DNA of 64,000 nucleotides, taken from NCBI RefSeq assembly GCF_018141665.1, contig NZ_CP067976.1, forward strand, positions 124,001 through 188,000, written 5' to 3'. The position numbers and the translations under genes were made by a program. The notes below the pieces were generated by a model. The model was not told the DNA's origin. It did no database searches and saw only the letters and a program-made list of their open reading frames with translations. Position 1 is the first letter of the stretch; the number at the start of each line of letters is the position of its first letter. Shown one piece after another: positions 52,612-62,244 of the stretch. The DNA is from Wolbachia endosymbiont of Spodoptera picta. GTDB lineage: Bacteria > Pseudomonadota > Alphaproteobacteria > Rickettsiales > Anaplasmataceae.

Positions 52612-54162
52612 ATGAGTGATGCACCAAAAGGTATAAGACGTTGGCTGTTTTCTACTAATCACAAAGATATAGGGACACTATACATTATTTTTTCCATATT
52701 AGCTGGAATTATTGGTGGATTATTATCGGTAATTATTCGTACTCAGCTAATGCATATTAATATACTTAACAATAATTACCAGCTATATAACGTAATGATT
52801 ACAGGGCATGCGGTAATAATGGTGTTTTTTATGATAATGCCAGCCTTAATGGGAGGATTTGGTAATTGGTTCGTACCTCTCATGATTGGTTCACCAGATA
52901 TGGCATTTCCTCGTATGAATAATTTAAGTTTTTGGTTGTTAGTTTCATCTTTTATTTTGCTTATCCTCTCGGTATTTGCTGGCGAAGGTCCTGGAACAGG
53001 ATGGACTTTATACCCACCTTTGTCGCAAATTATGTCCCACCCAAGTGCAGGAGTTGATCTTGCTATACTTGCACTTCATATTGCTGGTATGTCATCAATT
53101 GTTGGGGCGATCAACTTTATAGTTACCATATTCAATATGCGTGCAAAAGGTATGTCACTCACTAAGATACCACTATTTGTTTGGTCTATTTTACTCACAT
53201 CATTTATGTTAATTGTTGCCTTACCGGTACTTGCTGGTGCTATAACTATGCTGCTCACTGATCGTAATATAGGTACCTCCTTTTTTGATCCTGCTGGTGG
53301 TGGTGATCCTGTGTTATTTCAACATCTGTTTTGGTTTTTTGGTCATCCAGAAGTTTACATAATTATTTTTCCTGCATTTGGTATCATCAGTCAGGTTGTG
53401 TCAACTTTTTCTCATAGGCCAGTATTTGGTTATATGGGAATGGTTTATGCTATGATAGGAATAGCAACGTTTGGCTTTATGGTTTGGGCTCACCATATGT
53501 TTACTGTTGGGCTTAGCGAGGATGCTGCTATATTTTTTAGCACTAGCACAATTTTCATTGGTGTTATAACTGGTGTAAAAGTCTTTAGTTGGATTGCAAC
53601 TATGTGGGGTGGAGCGATTGAATTGAAGACACCAATGCTATTTGCATTAGGTTTTATTTTCATGTTTGTTGGAGGTGGTATAACAGGGATAATTCTTTCT
53701 CACGGTGGAATAGATAAGCTTTTGCACGATACCTATTATGTCGTTGCTCACTTTCACTATGTCATGTCGCTTGCTGCATTATTTGGAGCTTTCGCCGGTT
53801 TTTATTATTGGATAGGCAAAATGTCAGGTAAGCAATATAACGAGTGTTTAGGAAAGATACACTTTTGGCTCACTTTTATTAGCACCAATGTCACTTTCTT
53901 ACCCCAGCATTTCCTGGGATTAGCAGGTATGCCAAGGCGTATACCTGATTATCCCGACGCGTTTATCCCTTGGAATTATATATCCTCAATTGGCTCATAT
54001 ATGTCCTTTGTTTCAGTTATGTTCTTTGTATTTATAGTTATACATCTCTTTAAGTGGGGCAAAAAAACTGGAGATAATCCTTGGGGGGGTGATACCTTAG
54101 AGTGGACGGTATCTTCACCACCACCTTTTCATACTTTCGAAAAGCCACCAGTGGTAAAATAA
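52612..54162 (+). CDS. coxA: Cytochrome c oxidase subunit I
   Basis: This is the catalytic aa3-type subunit with heme a and the heme a3-CuB centre. The 516-residue protein has twelve TM helices. Ligands are seen in MITGHAVIMVFF (heme a), WFFGHPEVYIIIFP (CuB His with the cross-linked Tyr), VWAHHMFTVG, and HFHYVMS with the preceding HDTYYVVA. The proton-path residues around GGFGNWFVPLMIGSPDMAFPR are conserved. It lies between coxB and ctaB with 1 base to ctaB. Confidence 0.98.
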   Translation: MSDAPKGIRRWLFSTNHKDIGTLYIIFSILAGIIGGLLSVIIRTQLMHINILNNNYQLYNVMITGHAVIMVFFMIMPALMGGFGNWFVPLMIGSPDMAFPRMNNLSFWLLVSSFILLILSVFAGEGPGTGWTLYPPLSQIMSHPSAGVDLAILALHIAGMSSIVGAINFIVTIFNMRAKGMSLTKIPLFVWSILLTSFMLIVALPVLAGAITMLLTDRNIGTSFFDPAGGGDPVLFQHLFWFFGHPEVYIIIFPAFGIISQVVSTFSHRPVFGYMGMVYAMIGIATFGFMVWAHHMFTVGLSEDAAIFFSTSTIFIGVITGVKVFSWIATMWGGAIELKTPMLFALGFIFMFVGGGITGIILSHGGIDKLLHDTYYVVAHFHYVMSLAALFGAFAGFYYWIGKMSGKQYNECLGKIHFWLTFISTNVTFLPQHFLGLAGMPRRIPDYPDAFIPWNYISSIGSYMSFVSVMFFVFIVIHLFKWGKKTGDNPWGGDTLEWTVSSPPPFHTFEKPPVVK

Positions 54163-54163
54163 A

Positions 54164-55051
54164 GTGTATATAAGTGCTTTGTTAAACGTTGAATCGACAA
54201 TATTGGACTTTTGGCATTTGCTGAAGCCAAGGATAATGTACCTTGTAGTGTTTACTGCAATTGCTGGAATGGTTGCTGCACCAGGTAGCATTCATCCTTT
54301 CCTTGCACTAATATCTCTTATGTGCATTGCTCTTGGTTCAGGATCTGCAGGTGCAATAAATATGTGGTATGACAGAGATATAGACTTGCTTATGGAGAGA
54401 ACAAAAAACCGCCCTATACCTTCAGGTAGAGTTTCTGCAGAAAGCGCGCTTGAATTTGGCATAACTCTTGGAATATTGTCAGTATTTATCATGGCAATAG
54501 CAGTGAACCATGTTTCTGCTGCTTTGCTTGCAATTAGCATATTATTTTATGTTTTTGTGTATACAATTTGGCTCAAAAGGCGTACTCCGCAGAATATTGT
54601 TATTGGTGGTGCAGCAGGTGCTTTTCCTCCAATGATTGGCTGGGCGGTTGTAACTGACTCTGTAAGCTGGGAAAGTTGTATTCTATTTTTAATAATTTTT
54701 ATGTGGACTCCACCACATTTTTGGGCTCTATCCTTAAATAGATCTGAAGATTATACAAAAGCATCGATTCCAATGTTCAATATCGTTTATGGTCCAGAAA
54801 AAACGAGGAAATATATATTAATCTATAGCGTGTTACTCGTATTAACTAGCTTACTTCCAGCACTATTTTTGAAAAAGGCTCTATTTTACCTCAGTATGGC
54901 AATTATTGAAGGGTGTGTTTTTATTTGGTTTGCTGCATCCGTTATAAGGCTTAAGAGTCATAGCTCGCAGAAAAAAATGTTTTCTTATTCGATTTCTTAT
55001 CTATTTTCTCTGTTTGCCAGCGTTATTTACTGCTCTATTGATTTGTTTTAA
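54164..55051 (+). CDS. ctaB: Protoheme IX farnesyltransferase
   Basis: CtaB (CyoE) adds farnesyl to heme b to make heme o, the first step to heme a. The 295-residue membrane enzyme has the prenyltransferase motif NMWYDRDIDLLMERTKNRP (about 66-84) and the second loop FMWTPPHFWALSLNRSEDY. Eight to nine TM helices are visible. The start is GTG one base after the coxA stop, so translation is coupled. The gene also spells the family motif GAAGAFPPMIGW. Confidence 0.97.
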   Translation: MYISALLNVESTILDFWHLLKPRIMYLVVFTAIAGMVAAPGSIHPFLALISLMCIALGSGSAGAINMWYDRDIDLLMERTKNRPIPSGRVSAESALEFGITLGILSVFIMAIAVNHVSAALLAISILFYVFVYTIWLKRRTPQNIVIGGAAGAFPPMIGWAVVTDSVSWESCILFLIIFMWTPPHFWALSLNRSEDYTKASIPMFNIVYGPEKTRKYILIYSVLLVLTSLLPALFLKKALFYLSMAIIEGCVFIWFAASVIRLKSHSSQKKMFSYSISYLFSLFASVIYCSIDLF

Positions 55052-55053
55052 CC

Positions 55054-55152
55054 ATGAAAGAACATAAAAACTATCTTTTACTTTCTCTTCTAATAATGCT
55101 CGTTGTAGCACTTTTTTTTATTTCCATAATAAAATTTAAAGGTGCAGCTTAA
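55054..55152 (+). CDS. Small CoxF-like membrane protein, 32 residues
   Basis: Two bases after ctaB ends, an ATG opens a 32-codon ORF: a short basic N-terminus (MKEHKNY), one TM helix (LLLSLLIMLVVALFFISI) and the end IKFKGAA. In many Alphaproteobacteria a tiny protein of this form, CoxF, follows ctaB and precedes ctaG, and usually has the pattern of one TM helix then a V-x-I-x-K-x-G-like end. Position, size and pattern agree; identity is an inference. ctaG does not follow here. Confidence 0.6.
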   Translation: MKEHKNYLLLSLLIMLVVALFFISIIKFKGAA

Positions 55153-55226
55153 ATTGCCTCTATATCTATAAAAATTGTGATTTTATAGAAGCAACGATAT
55201 ACTTTATTAATTCACTACAGTTAAAG

Positions 55227-55664
55227 ATGAAGAAAAAGGAAGTGACAATATACACAGATGGAGCATGCTCTGGTAACCCAGGGACAGGAGGATGGGCAGC
55301 AATCATATTATTTCAAAATCATAGAAAGAACATCTGTGGTGGAGAAGAAAATACTACAAATAATAAAATGGAGTTAACAGCAGTGATCAATGGACTGAAG
55401 GTATTAAAATTTCCTTGTAATATCAGTTTGTATACGGATAGCCTCTATATTAAATACGGTATAACAGAATGGATAAATAAGTGGAAAATGAACGGCTGGA
55501 AGACAAGTAATAAGAAGTCAGTAAAAAATATAGAATTATGGAAAGAATTAGACGATGTTGCTTTGCAACATGAGATTAACTGGAAGTGGGTGAAAGCGCA
55601 TAATGGTGATAAATACAATGAAGAAGCCGACAGCTTAGCAAGAAAAGCAATAATCGATGCTTAA
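55227..55664 (+). CDS. rnhA: Ribonuclease HI
   Basis: RNase HI cuts RNA in RNA-DNA hybrids. The 145-residue protein has all four catalytic acidic residues: YTDGACSGNPGTGGW (8-22, Asp), NNKMELTAV (Glu), LYTDSLYIKYG (Asp) and YNEEADSLARKA (Asp). Length and spacing are normal. The last 8 bases overlap the AsmA-like gene, so these two are coupled. Confidence 0.97.
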   Translation: MKKKEVTIYTDGACSGNPGTGGWAAIILFQNHRKNICGGEENTTNNKMELTAVINGLKVLKFPCNISLYTDSLYIKYGITEWINKWKMNGWKTSNKKSVKNIELWKELDDVALQHEINWKWVKAHNGDKYNEEADSLARKAIIDA

Positions 55665-58593
55665 AAAAATAGCTCTATCATTTTCTATAATTTTATTATT
55701 TATATTCTGCTTCTTTATCCCTTTTAAAGGGGAAGGTCCTTTAGAAATCAATATTAGTTATATTAATTTTTATATAAAGAAAAAAATATTAAAGATATTT
55801 ACCAATTCGGATGTCAGCATGGAGAGTACCTCGGTTATTTGGCAGAAAGATGGCAAGCTAGTCATTACAGATTTAAAAATAACAAATCCTGACTTTACCA
55901 TAGAAGTTCCTGAGCTTTTCGTACACTTTAAGTTAAGTTCCAAAAAGTTCTCTCAGGTTTTAGCTGGTAATGTACACATATATATCAAAAAGGAAGAGAC
56001 CAGAGGAATAACAACATCTGTAATGACAGATAAGATGAGTAGTACAAAAAATCTGCTGAAGACAATAAGAAAAATTTTTTTCTACTTAAATGCAGACTCA
56101 AGGATTGAAATTACTAACATTGCTATCAATAGAAATATGGAAGGTGAATTCTTCATTGATAAAGTATATGTAGGAAAGGAGGAAAATTTTAATGTTTTGG
56201 ATATTCGTGTTCATACAAAAGATAAAAAGGGGATTCTAGATGATTTATCTATTATGATAAAAAATCGCAATAATTTGTTAAATTTGTATGGAACATTTTA
56301 TAACCTAAAGTTGGGGCTATTTAACGAGTTTTCCACACTAGTTAAAAGTTACAATTTGGACAAAGAAATAGGGTTCAAAGGGAACTTCTCAATGAGAATT
56401 AATGGAAAGGATGAAGTTATGGATGGAAACATATACGTGTTAAATACAGAGAGTCACTCAGGTAAAAACTTAGCCTTGACTAATGTAAATGTAAATTTGA
56501 CATATAGTGATGAAATCATTAGCGTAAAAAACTTTCATTTTAAGTTAAATGATACTTACCTTTCTTTGATTGGCAAAATGAACTTTGGCACAAATCATGC
56601 TTTGCTTAGAGTTAATATTAGTAAACTTGTTGCAAAAGATTTATGTACTTATGTACCAGATGGTCTAGTGAACAATGAATTTAGAAAGTGGTATTGTAAT
56701 AATATTGATGGGAATATTATAAATACAATTATAAGTTTTAACGGTAAAATCGATAGTTTAATAAATGATGATCTGTCAGGTATTGTAATTGTTGCTGATA
56801 TAGAAAATGGCAGCGTTCAATTTGATGAGGATTTTGAACGAGTAGAGAACTTGAACGGTGAGTTAACTCTCAAGGATAACAATCTCAAAATTATTGTAAA
56901 TAGAGCTAAGTTTCAGAATTTTACTATCAATAGTGGTCATATTGAAATGAACTCTCTCAATAAAGAAGATTCTGTTCTTACCATTAATGGTCAGGCTGTA
57001 AGTGATGCTTATGGGTTATATGAGCCTATAAAATTTAAGCTGGATGATGTAGTAAAATTTGAAAGAGATAAAGTAGGTGGAATAGCAAATTCTATATTCA
57101 ATTTTCGTATTTTTAATCTAAATGGTGATAGTAAAAAAGTGGACTTCTCAGCAAATTTCTATTCTGAAATTGATAATTTGGTCGTATATAATGAAAGTCT
57201 TGGTAAGTATGATATTAAGCTTGATTTCGGCAGAGATTTTATTGATTTAAATGGCAGTGGTATGGTAAATAATACACAGCTGCTATTTGACCTCAAAAGT
57301 AGCAATAAAAATGAAAATTTTGCCTGGAGTTTGACTGGAGGTTTACCTGCTCAAATACTTAATTTCGGTGATGGTTATATCAATGCAAATATAGAGTCAG
57401 TAATGTATCAAGACAAAACAGGGTATGTTAATGGTAATATAGATTTATCAGAGCTCGAGTTGCGTTCAAGCTACTTAGGGTGGAAAAACCATTTTGAAGA
57501 TCACAATGAAGTTTTATTTTCTACAAGGCTAAAAGGAGCAGGTAAGTTACTAATAGATAAACTAGATGTTGTAGGAAATGATCTAGACATAAAATTTAGC
57601 GGAAGAGTAGAAAATGGAAATCTATATTTAAATTCTAGCAACTTTAAATTACCTGATAATAATTTTAGTATAGAAATTGAATCAGGTAAGGAGAAAAATG
57701 TCATAATTATTCACGGTGAGAAAATCAACTTAAGTGATGTGTTAGGTTTACTTGGCAAAGATAGTAATCGATTAAATAACAAAATAGAAGTTACTATGAA
57801 TGTTGATAATATAATTATGAAAGAAGGAATTATCATAAAAGATGCTAAGCTAAATGTAACTTGTGCTAAAGGTGATTGTAGTGGAAGTCAATTCACAGGA
57901 CAGTTTTTAGAAGATAACAGTAATATACTAGTAGAACATAGTGAAATAGGGCTTGAAATATACGCGGATAATTCAGGTATGCTTTTGCGTTCTTTAGGTA
58001 TTGGTAAATCAGTTAAAAATGGCAAATTATCTCTTTATCTATCTTCTAAGAGAGAAAATGGAGAACATTATGGTATGTTATCTATCAGCAATTTCTATAT
58101 CAAAGATGCTCCACTGCTTACCACTTTATTATCAATGTCTTCACTGCCTGGTATTGTAAATGCTATAAAGAACGAAGGTGTACATTTTTATAAGTGTAAT
58201 GCACCTTTTTCATATAAAGATGGCACTGTTGAAATTGAAGAATCTTGGCTTGAAGGAGCGGAACTAGGCATTAGCACTAGTGGTACGCTCGATATTAAGG
58301 GTTATAAATTCCAGGTTGAAGGACAAGTAATACCGGCATACTCAATTAACAAATCTTTGTTGAAAATCCCTATAATCGGAAAACTTCTGACTGGTGGGAA
58401 GAGTAGGGGGATTATTTCAATAGACTACAAAGCAAATGGTGATGATAAAAACAACAACGTATCTGTTAATCCTATCTCTTCGCTAACCCCAAGCTTACTT
58501 AAGAGGTTATTAGGAGTATTTGATCGTATTATGACAAAAACTAATAAAAGCATTTTAAAAGGTAGTTTGAAGAAGAAATTTAGCTCAATATGA
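55657..58593 (+). CDS. AsmA-like / DUF3971 bridge-type protein
   Basis: The 978-residue protein has one N-terminal TM helix (about 5-24) and a long periplasmic beta-rich region. The C-terminal part contains the AsmA_2-like pattern: YGMLSISNFYIKDAPLLTTL and LPGIVNAIKNEGVHFYKCNA, then DGTVEIEESWLEGAELGIS and a repeat-poor end. The family (YhdP, TamB, AsmA) forms long grooves thought to carry phospholipid between membranes. Wolbachia lacks LPS, so any role would be phospholipid or envelope assembly. The function is inferred from domain type. Confidence 0.85.
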   Translation: MLKKIALSFSIILLFIFCFFIPFKGEGPLEINISYINFYIKKKILKIFTNSDVSMESTSVIWQKDGKLVITDLKITNPDFTIEVPELFVHFKLSSKKFSQVLAGNVHIYIKKEETRGITTSVMTDKMSSTKNLLKTIRKIFFYLNADSRIEITNIAINRNMEGEFFIDKVYVGKEENFNVLDIRVHTKDKKGILDDLSIMIKNRNNLLNLYGTFYNLKLGLFNEFSTLVKSYNLDKEIGFKGNFSMRINGKDEVMDGNIYVLNTESHSGKNLALTNVNVNLTYSDEIISVKNFHFKLNDTYLSLIGKMNFGTNHALLRVNISKLVAKDLCTYVPDGLVNNEFRKWYCNNIDGNIINTIISFNGKIDSLINDDLSGIVIVADIENGSVQFDEDFERVENLNGELTLKDNNLKIIVNRAKFQNFTINSGHIEMNSLNKEDSVLTINGQAVSDAYGLYEPIKFKLDDVVKFERDKVGGIANSIFNFRIFNLNGDSKKVDFSANFYSEIDNLVVYNESLGKYDIKLDFGRDFIDLNGSGMVNNTQLLFDLKSSNKNENFAWSLTGGLPAQILNFGDGYINANIESVMYQDKTGYVNGNIDLSELELRSSYLGWKNHFEDHNEVLFSTRLKGAGKLLIDKLDVVGNDLDIKFSGRVENGNLYLNSSNFKLPDNNFSIEIESGKEKNVIIIHGEKINLSDVLGLLGKDSNRLNNKIEVTMNVDNIIMKEGIIIKDAKLNVTCAKGDCSGSQFTGQFLEDNSNILVEHSEIGLEIYADNSGMLLRSLGIGKSVKNGKLSLYLSSKRENGEHYGMLSISNFYIKDAPLLTTLLSMSSLPGIVNAIKNEGVHFYKCNAPFSYKDGTVEIEESWLEGAELGISTSGTLDIKGYKFQVEGQVIPAYSINKSLLKIPIIGKLLTGGKSRGIISIDYKANGDDKNNNVSVNPISSLTPSLLKRLLGVFDRIMTKTNKSILKGSLKKKFSSI

Positions 58594-58623
58594 CCAGAAG
58601 AAAAGTTGTTTATTGATGTTTAG

Positions 58624-59037
58624 TTAGATGGTAAACGTTAGATACAACAAACAGAGGAAGTTAGATAAAATAATTAAGGGAACAAGAATATAAAGGTTTA
58701 ACTTGAAGTAACCGGATAAAATCTGAGTCACACTTCCAAGTGGTGGTACCCACGAAAGCAATGCAACTGCACAAATCAGTAGGTGCCTTACAATTTTTGG
58801 TGTTTTGTCTTCATTCTCTAATTTGTGATGTGATCTTCTGATAAAAATTGTTATTCTACCTAAATACCAGTTAGCTATTCCACCAAGACTGGATCCTAAT
58901 ACTCCAAAAAGTAATATAAGTAGTTGATCGTAGTTTGACCTAAAGCATAACATAGTGTAAAGTACAAAACCTTGATGTATGGGTAAGATAAGCGATGATA
59001 CTAGGCTATCTATAAACAATAGGAGATAATTTTCCAT
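58624..59037 (-). CDS. DedA/VTT-family membrane protein
   Basis: The ~137-residue protein has four hydrophobic segments and the DedA-like central motif GVLGSSLGGIANWYLGR (about 44-60) and PPLGSVTQILSGYFKLN (about 98-114). YqaA-type short VTT proteins have this form. Family members act as scramblases or transporters of lipid carriers. I start at the ATG at 59037 (MENYLLLFIDSLV); an ATG at 59055 is also possible. The 5' end overlaps cysS, so the two are translationally linked. Confidence 0.8.
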   Translation of the reverse strand: MENYLLLFIDSLVSSLILPIHQGFVLYTMLCFRSNYDQLLILLFGVLGSSLGGIANWYLGRITIFIRRSHHKLENEDKTPKIVRHLLICAVALLSWVPPLGSVTQILSGYFKLNLYILVPLIILSNFLCLLYLTFTI

Positions 59038-60400
59038 ACCAAGTTGTTGTACCATCTTCGTTGTCAGAAATTGTAACCCCCATTTGTTTCAATTGCTCTC
59101 TTATTTTGTCTGCAGTATCATAATCTTTATTTTGTTTTGCTACTTTTCTTAAGTCTATCAACCTTTCTATTTCTTGATGACTCACACCACTTGCAAACCA
59201 CTCTTGATAACTTGACTCAAGAAGACCAATGAACCTTGCGCTTTTAACAAACTTCTTAGTTAATTTGAGCCTCTCACATTCATTACTTGTCTTATTGATT
59301 TCTGTGGCCATTTCATGCAATATGGCTACAGCTTCAGGAATGTTTAAATCGTTTTTCAAAGCCTCTATAAAATCTTTAGAGACTTCTGCATCACTTTCCT
59401 TAATACATGTACTACGTAATAACCGATAAAACTTGTTTAAAGTTTCTTGCGACTCAGAGATAACATTTTCTGTCCAATCAAGTGGTTTTCTATAGTGAGT
59501 TTTGAGCAGTACATAACGTATTACTTCACCTCTGACTCCACTATCTAGCAAATCCCTTACTTTGACTATATTAAATAATGATTTGCTCATTTTCTCTTCA
59601 TTTACCGTAAGAAAACCGTTGTGTATCCAATATTTTGCAAACGTTGACTCAGCAAATGCAGATTTACTCTGCGCAATTTCATTCTCATGATGAGGAAATT
59701 GCAAGTCTATACCGCCACCGTGAATATCAAAATCTTTGCCAAGGTAAGCATATGACATTGCTGAACATTCTATATGCCACCCTGGTCTTCCCTCTCCCCA
59801 TGGACTATTCCAGTGACTTGAAAGTTTATAGTCAGTTTCGTTTGCAGGTTTCCAAAGTACGAAGTCTCCTGGGTGTTTTTTATTTTCACCAACTTCAACT
59901 CTACTACCGTAGTTTAGTTCATCAATTTTTTTTCCTGATAAAACGCCGTATTCAGGGTAAGATTCTACACTAAAATATACATGTTTATTGGATTCATAAG
60001 CATGACCAGCTTGCAGCAAAGACTCAATTAACTTGATAATGTTATCTATGTTTTCCGTTGCTTTTGGTTCATATGTTGGTTCTGCACAATTTATGCTTTC
60101 CATGTCTTCATGAAAAGTTTTAGTGTAATATTTGCTAATGCTTTCTATATTACTATTTTTCTCATTTGCTGCATTGATTATCTTGTCATCGATGTCGGTT
60201 ATATTACGCACATAAGTAACTTTTCCATAACAAAATTTAAGCAGTCGAAATAATACATCGTAAACAACAATAGAACGTGCATTACCTATATGTGCTGTAT
60301 CATATACTGTTGGCCCACAAACGTACATTTTTATATGATCTTTATCGATCGGTGTAAAGGGCTCTTTTTTTTTTGTTAAAGTGTTGTAAAGCTTAACCAT
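59006..60400 (-). CDS. cysS: Cysteinyl-tRNA synthetase
   Basis: CysRS charges tRNA-Cys. The enzyme starts at the ATG at 60400 (MVKLYNTLTKKKEPF); a TTG two codons earlier is an alternative. The 464-residue class I protein has the zinc Cys and HIGH-like motif in YVCGPTVYDTAHIGNARS (about 26-43), GRPGWHIECSAM, the FPHHENEIAQS zinc segment and KMSKS in EEKMSKSLFN. The C-terminal DALR domain is present. The 5' end overlaps exoD by 8 bases and the 3' end overlaps the DedA gene. Confidence 0.97.
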   Translation of the reverse strand: MVKLYNTLTKKKEPFTPIDKDHIKMYVCGPTVYDTAHIGNARSIVVYDVLFRLLKFCYGKVTYVRNITDIDDKIINAANEKNSNIESISKYYTKTFHEDMESINCAEPTYEPKATENIDNIIKLIESLLQAGHAYESNKHVYFSVESYPEYGVLSGKKIDELNYGSRVEVGENKKHPGDFVLWKPANETDYKLSSHWNSPWGEGRPGWHIECSAMSYAYLGKDFDIHGGGIDLQFPHHENEIAQSKSAFAESTFAKYWIHNGFLTVNEEKMSKSLFNIVKVRDLLDSGVRGEVIRYVLLKTHYRKPLDWTENVISESQETLNKFYRLLRSTCIKESDAEVSKDFIEALKNDLNIPEAVAILHEMATEINKTSNECERLKLTKKFVKSARFIGLLESSYQEWFASGVSHQEIERLIDLRKVAKQNKDYDTADKIREQLKQMGVTISDNEDGTTTWYGKLSPIVYR

Positions 60401-61049
60401 ATACAAAGCTTTTTAGAAAAGAAAATGCTCCAAATATAAGCTGTGGTCCTTTAACTATTACGACAAGAGTAAGTAATAACCCACACAATGATACTAATAC
60501 TCCCATTATAGAAAGAAATCCATCTTTGCTCATGATACCCAGTGAAATGAGAGTTGTACCAATTGCAGGAATGAAGTTAGTTAAAGGAAGTGGGATTGCT
60601 ATCGATAATGCACAAAGCAGCATTATAAATGCTAAAATATTTTCACCAGGACCACGAAAAATGAAAGACATTCTTGGTTTCATGAACTTTTCTATTTTTT
60701 TTAATGTAGGTGAAGTTTTCTCTACCACGAGAGCTAGTGTTGAACGTTGAAAAGATTTCCTTTCTAGCCAATTAGGCATCCAAGGAGAATCAAACCCAAA
60801 TAGAAGCTGCAGTGAAAATAAGATTAAAGGTATAGAAAGAATGGTTGTATAGCCAGGTGGAACAGGTATAGGTACTGATAGCGGTAAAGAGAAGATGATT
60901 ATTAAAATACCAAAACCACGCTCATGTAAAGCTGTTTTAATATCAAATAATGTTACTTTATCATTATCGTTATTATTAGTATCTGCAACCTCTTTTAGAA
61001 TATCAGAGGCCAATTTTTTATCTTCAGTCAATTTCACACTTTTTTCCAC
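60393..61049 (-). CDS. ExoD family membrane protein, copy A
   Basis: The 218-residue protein belongs to the ExoD (exopolysaccharide synthesis) family: a soluble N-terminal helix pair (1-45) with DIKTALHERGFG, then PVPPGYTTILSIPLILFSLQ, GFDSPWMPNWLE and three to four further TM helices. ExoD was first seen in Sinorhizobium exopolysaccharide work; its molecular role is unknown. A near-identical paralogue lies directly upstream at 61157. The first 130 residues of the two are almost the same and the C-termini differ. It overlaps cysS by 8 bases. Confidence 0.85.
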   Translation of the reverse strand: MEKSVKLTEDKKLASDILKEVADTNNNDNDKVTLFDIKTALHERGFGILIIIFSLPLSVPIPVPPGYTTILSIPLILFSLQLLFGFDSPWMPNWLERKSFQRSTLALVVEKTSPTLKKIEKFMKPRMSFIFRGPGENILAFIMLLCALSIAIPLPLTNFIPAIGTTLISLGIMSKDGFLSIMGVLVSLCGLLLTLVVIVKGPQLIFGAFSFLKSFVYG

Positions 61050-61156
61050 AGTTACCCTTTAATAACATTCTAACTAACATAGTTATTGCTATATTTCAAT
61101 ATCGATTATTCATTTCATGCTGTACTTCATTCTTTTATTAAAGTGTTGTAAAGCTT

Positions 61157-61810
61157 TTAAGTTATAAGGCTTTTAAGAAGAGAAAGTGTTCCGGCTATAA
61201 GTTTTGGTCCTTTAACTATTACAATAAGGGTAACCAATAACGCACAGAATGAAACTAATACTCCTAACGTAGATAAAAATCCATCTTTACCCATAATGCC
61301 GAGTGAAATAAGAGTTATACCAATTGCAGGAAGGAAGTGAGTAAAAGGTAATGGAAGAGCTATTATTATTGCACAAAGCAACATCATAAAAGCTAGAATC
61401 TTTTCACCCGGACCAAGAAAAATAAAAGACATTCTTGGTTTCATGAACTTTTCTATTTTTTTTAATGTAGGTGAAGTTTTCTCTACCACGAGAGCTAGTG
61501 TTGAACGTTGAAAAGATTTCCTTTCTAGCCAATTAGGCATCCAAGGAGAATCAAACCCAAATAGAAGCTGCAGTGAAAATAAGATTAAAGGTATAGAAAG
61601 AATGGTTGTATAGCCAGGTGGAACAGGTATAGGTACTGATAGCGGTAAAGAGAAGATGATTATTAAAATACTAAAACCACGTTCATGTAAAGCTGTTTTA
61701 ATATCAAACAATGTTACTTTATCACTATCGTTGTTATTGGTATCTGCAACCTCTTTTAGAATATCAGAGGCCAATTTTTTATCTTCAGTCAATTTCTCAC
61801 TTTCTTCCAC
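61157..61810 (-). CDS. ExoD family membrane protein, copy B
   Basis: This is the second of two tandem ExoD-like genes, 217 residues. Residues 1-130 match copy A with only a handful of changes (for example N/S at 29 and G/S at 47), while residues 130-217 differ at many positions. The pattern suggests gene conversion of the 5' two-thirds or unequal selection. Membrane topology is as in copy A. It starts about 130 bases after tatA ends, on the same strand. Confidence 0.85.
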   Translation of the reverse strand: MEESEKLTEDKKLASDILKEVADTNNNDSDKVTLFDIKTALHERGFSILIIIFSLPLSVPIPVPPGYTTILSIPLILFSLQLLFGFDSPWMPNWLERKSFQRSTLALVVEKTSPTLKKIEKFMKPRMSFIFLGPGEKILAFMMLLCAIIIALPLPFTHFLPAIGITLISLGIMGKDGFLSTLGVLVSFCALLVTLIVIVKGPKLIAGTLSLLKSLIT

Positions 61811-61898
61811 GATTAACCTTTAATAACATTCTAACTAACATAATTATTACTGTACTTCAATCATACCTCTTCAATTCTTTAGCCTTGTTTAAACAAAT

Positions 61899-61920
61899 GA
61901 CACGCACTAAAGTGCGTGTC
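61899..61920 (-). terminator. Perfect hairpin after tatA
   Basis: GACACGCACT pairs exactly with AGTGCGTGTC, 10 bp with a two-base loop, GC-richer than its surroundings. It lies 17 bases after the tatA stop. The following minus-strand sequence is ATTTGTTT, a weak T-rich tail. It is probably the tatA terminator. Confidence 0.65.
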
Positions 61921-61936
61921 ACGAAACATAAGGAAG

Positions 61937-62104
61937 CTAACGATCTGGTTCATTAGATGATAGTTTCTCTGAATCCTTAAGTTCTTGTTTAAGGTTTTTA
62001 ATGCCTTTGCCTAAATCACCCATAACTTGTGGTAACCTACCTGCACCAAACAGAACTAAGATTATTATTAAGACTAGAAACAGCTGCCATGGACCTAAAC
62101 TCAT
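61937..62104 (-). CDS. tatA: Sec-independent translocase TatA
   Basis: This 55-residue protein is too short for many gene finders but clear. An ideal GGAGG lies just before the ATG at 62104. The protein starts MSLGPWQLFLVLIIILVLFG, the TM helix of TatA/E, followed by the conserved hinge FGAGRLPQVMGDLGKGIKN and an amphipathic helix ending in an acidic, polar tail. TatA forms the pore of the twin-arginine pathway. tatB and tatC are not adjacent. Length is at the short end for the family. Confidence 0.93.
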   Translation of the reverse strand: MSLGPWQLFLVLIIILVLFGAGRLPQVMGDLGKGIKNLKQELKDSEKLSSNEPDR

Positions 62105-62244
62105 TTGTACCTCCGTTGAAAATATTAATTTTTAGGTATTAAAACTTGACTGAAGCCAAGTGATACATAAATTATATCACTTTTATTGAATTATAAATCA
62201 AGAGTTTTTAATTATCTTATAATAGTTTTAGCCTAACATTAAGT

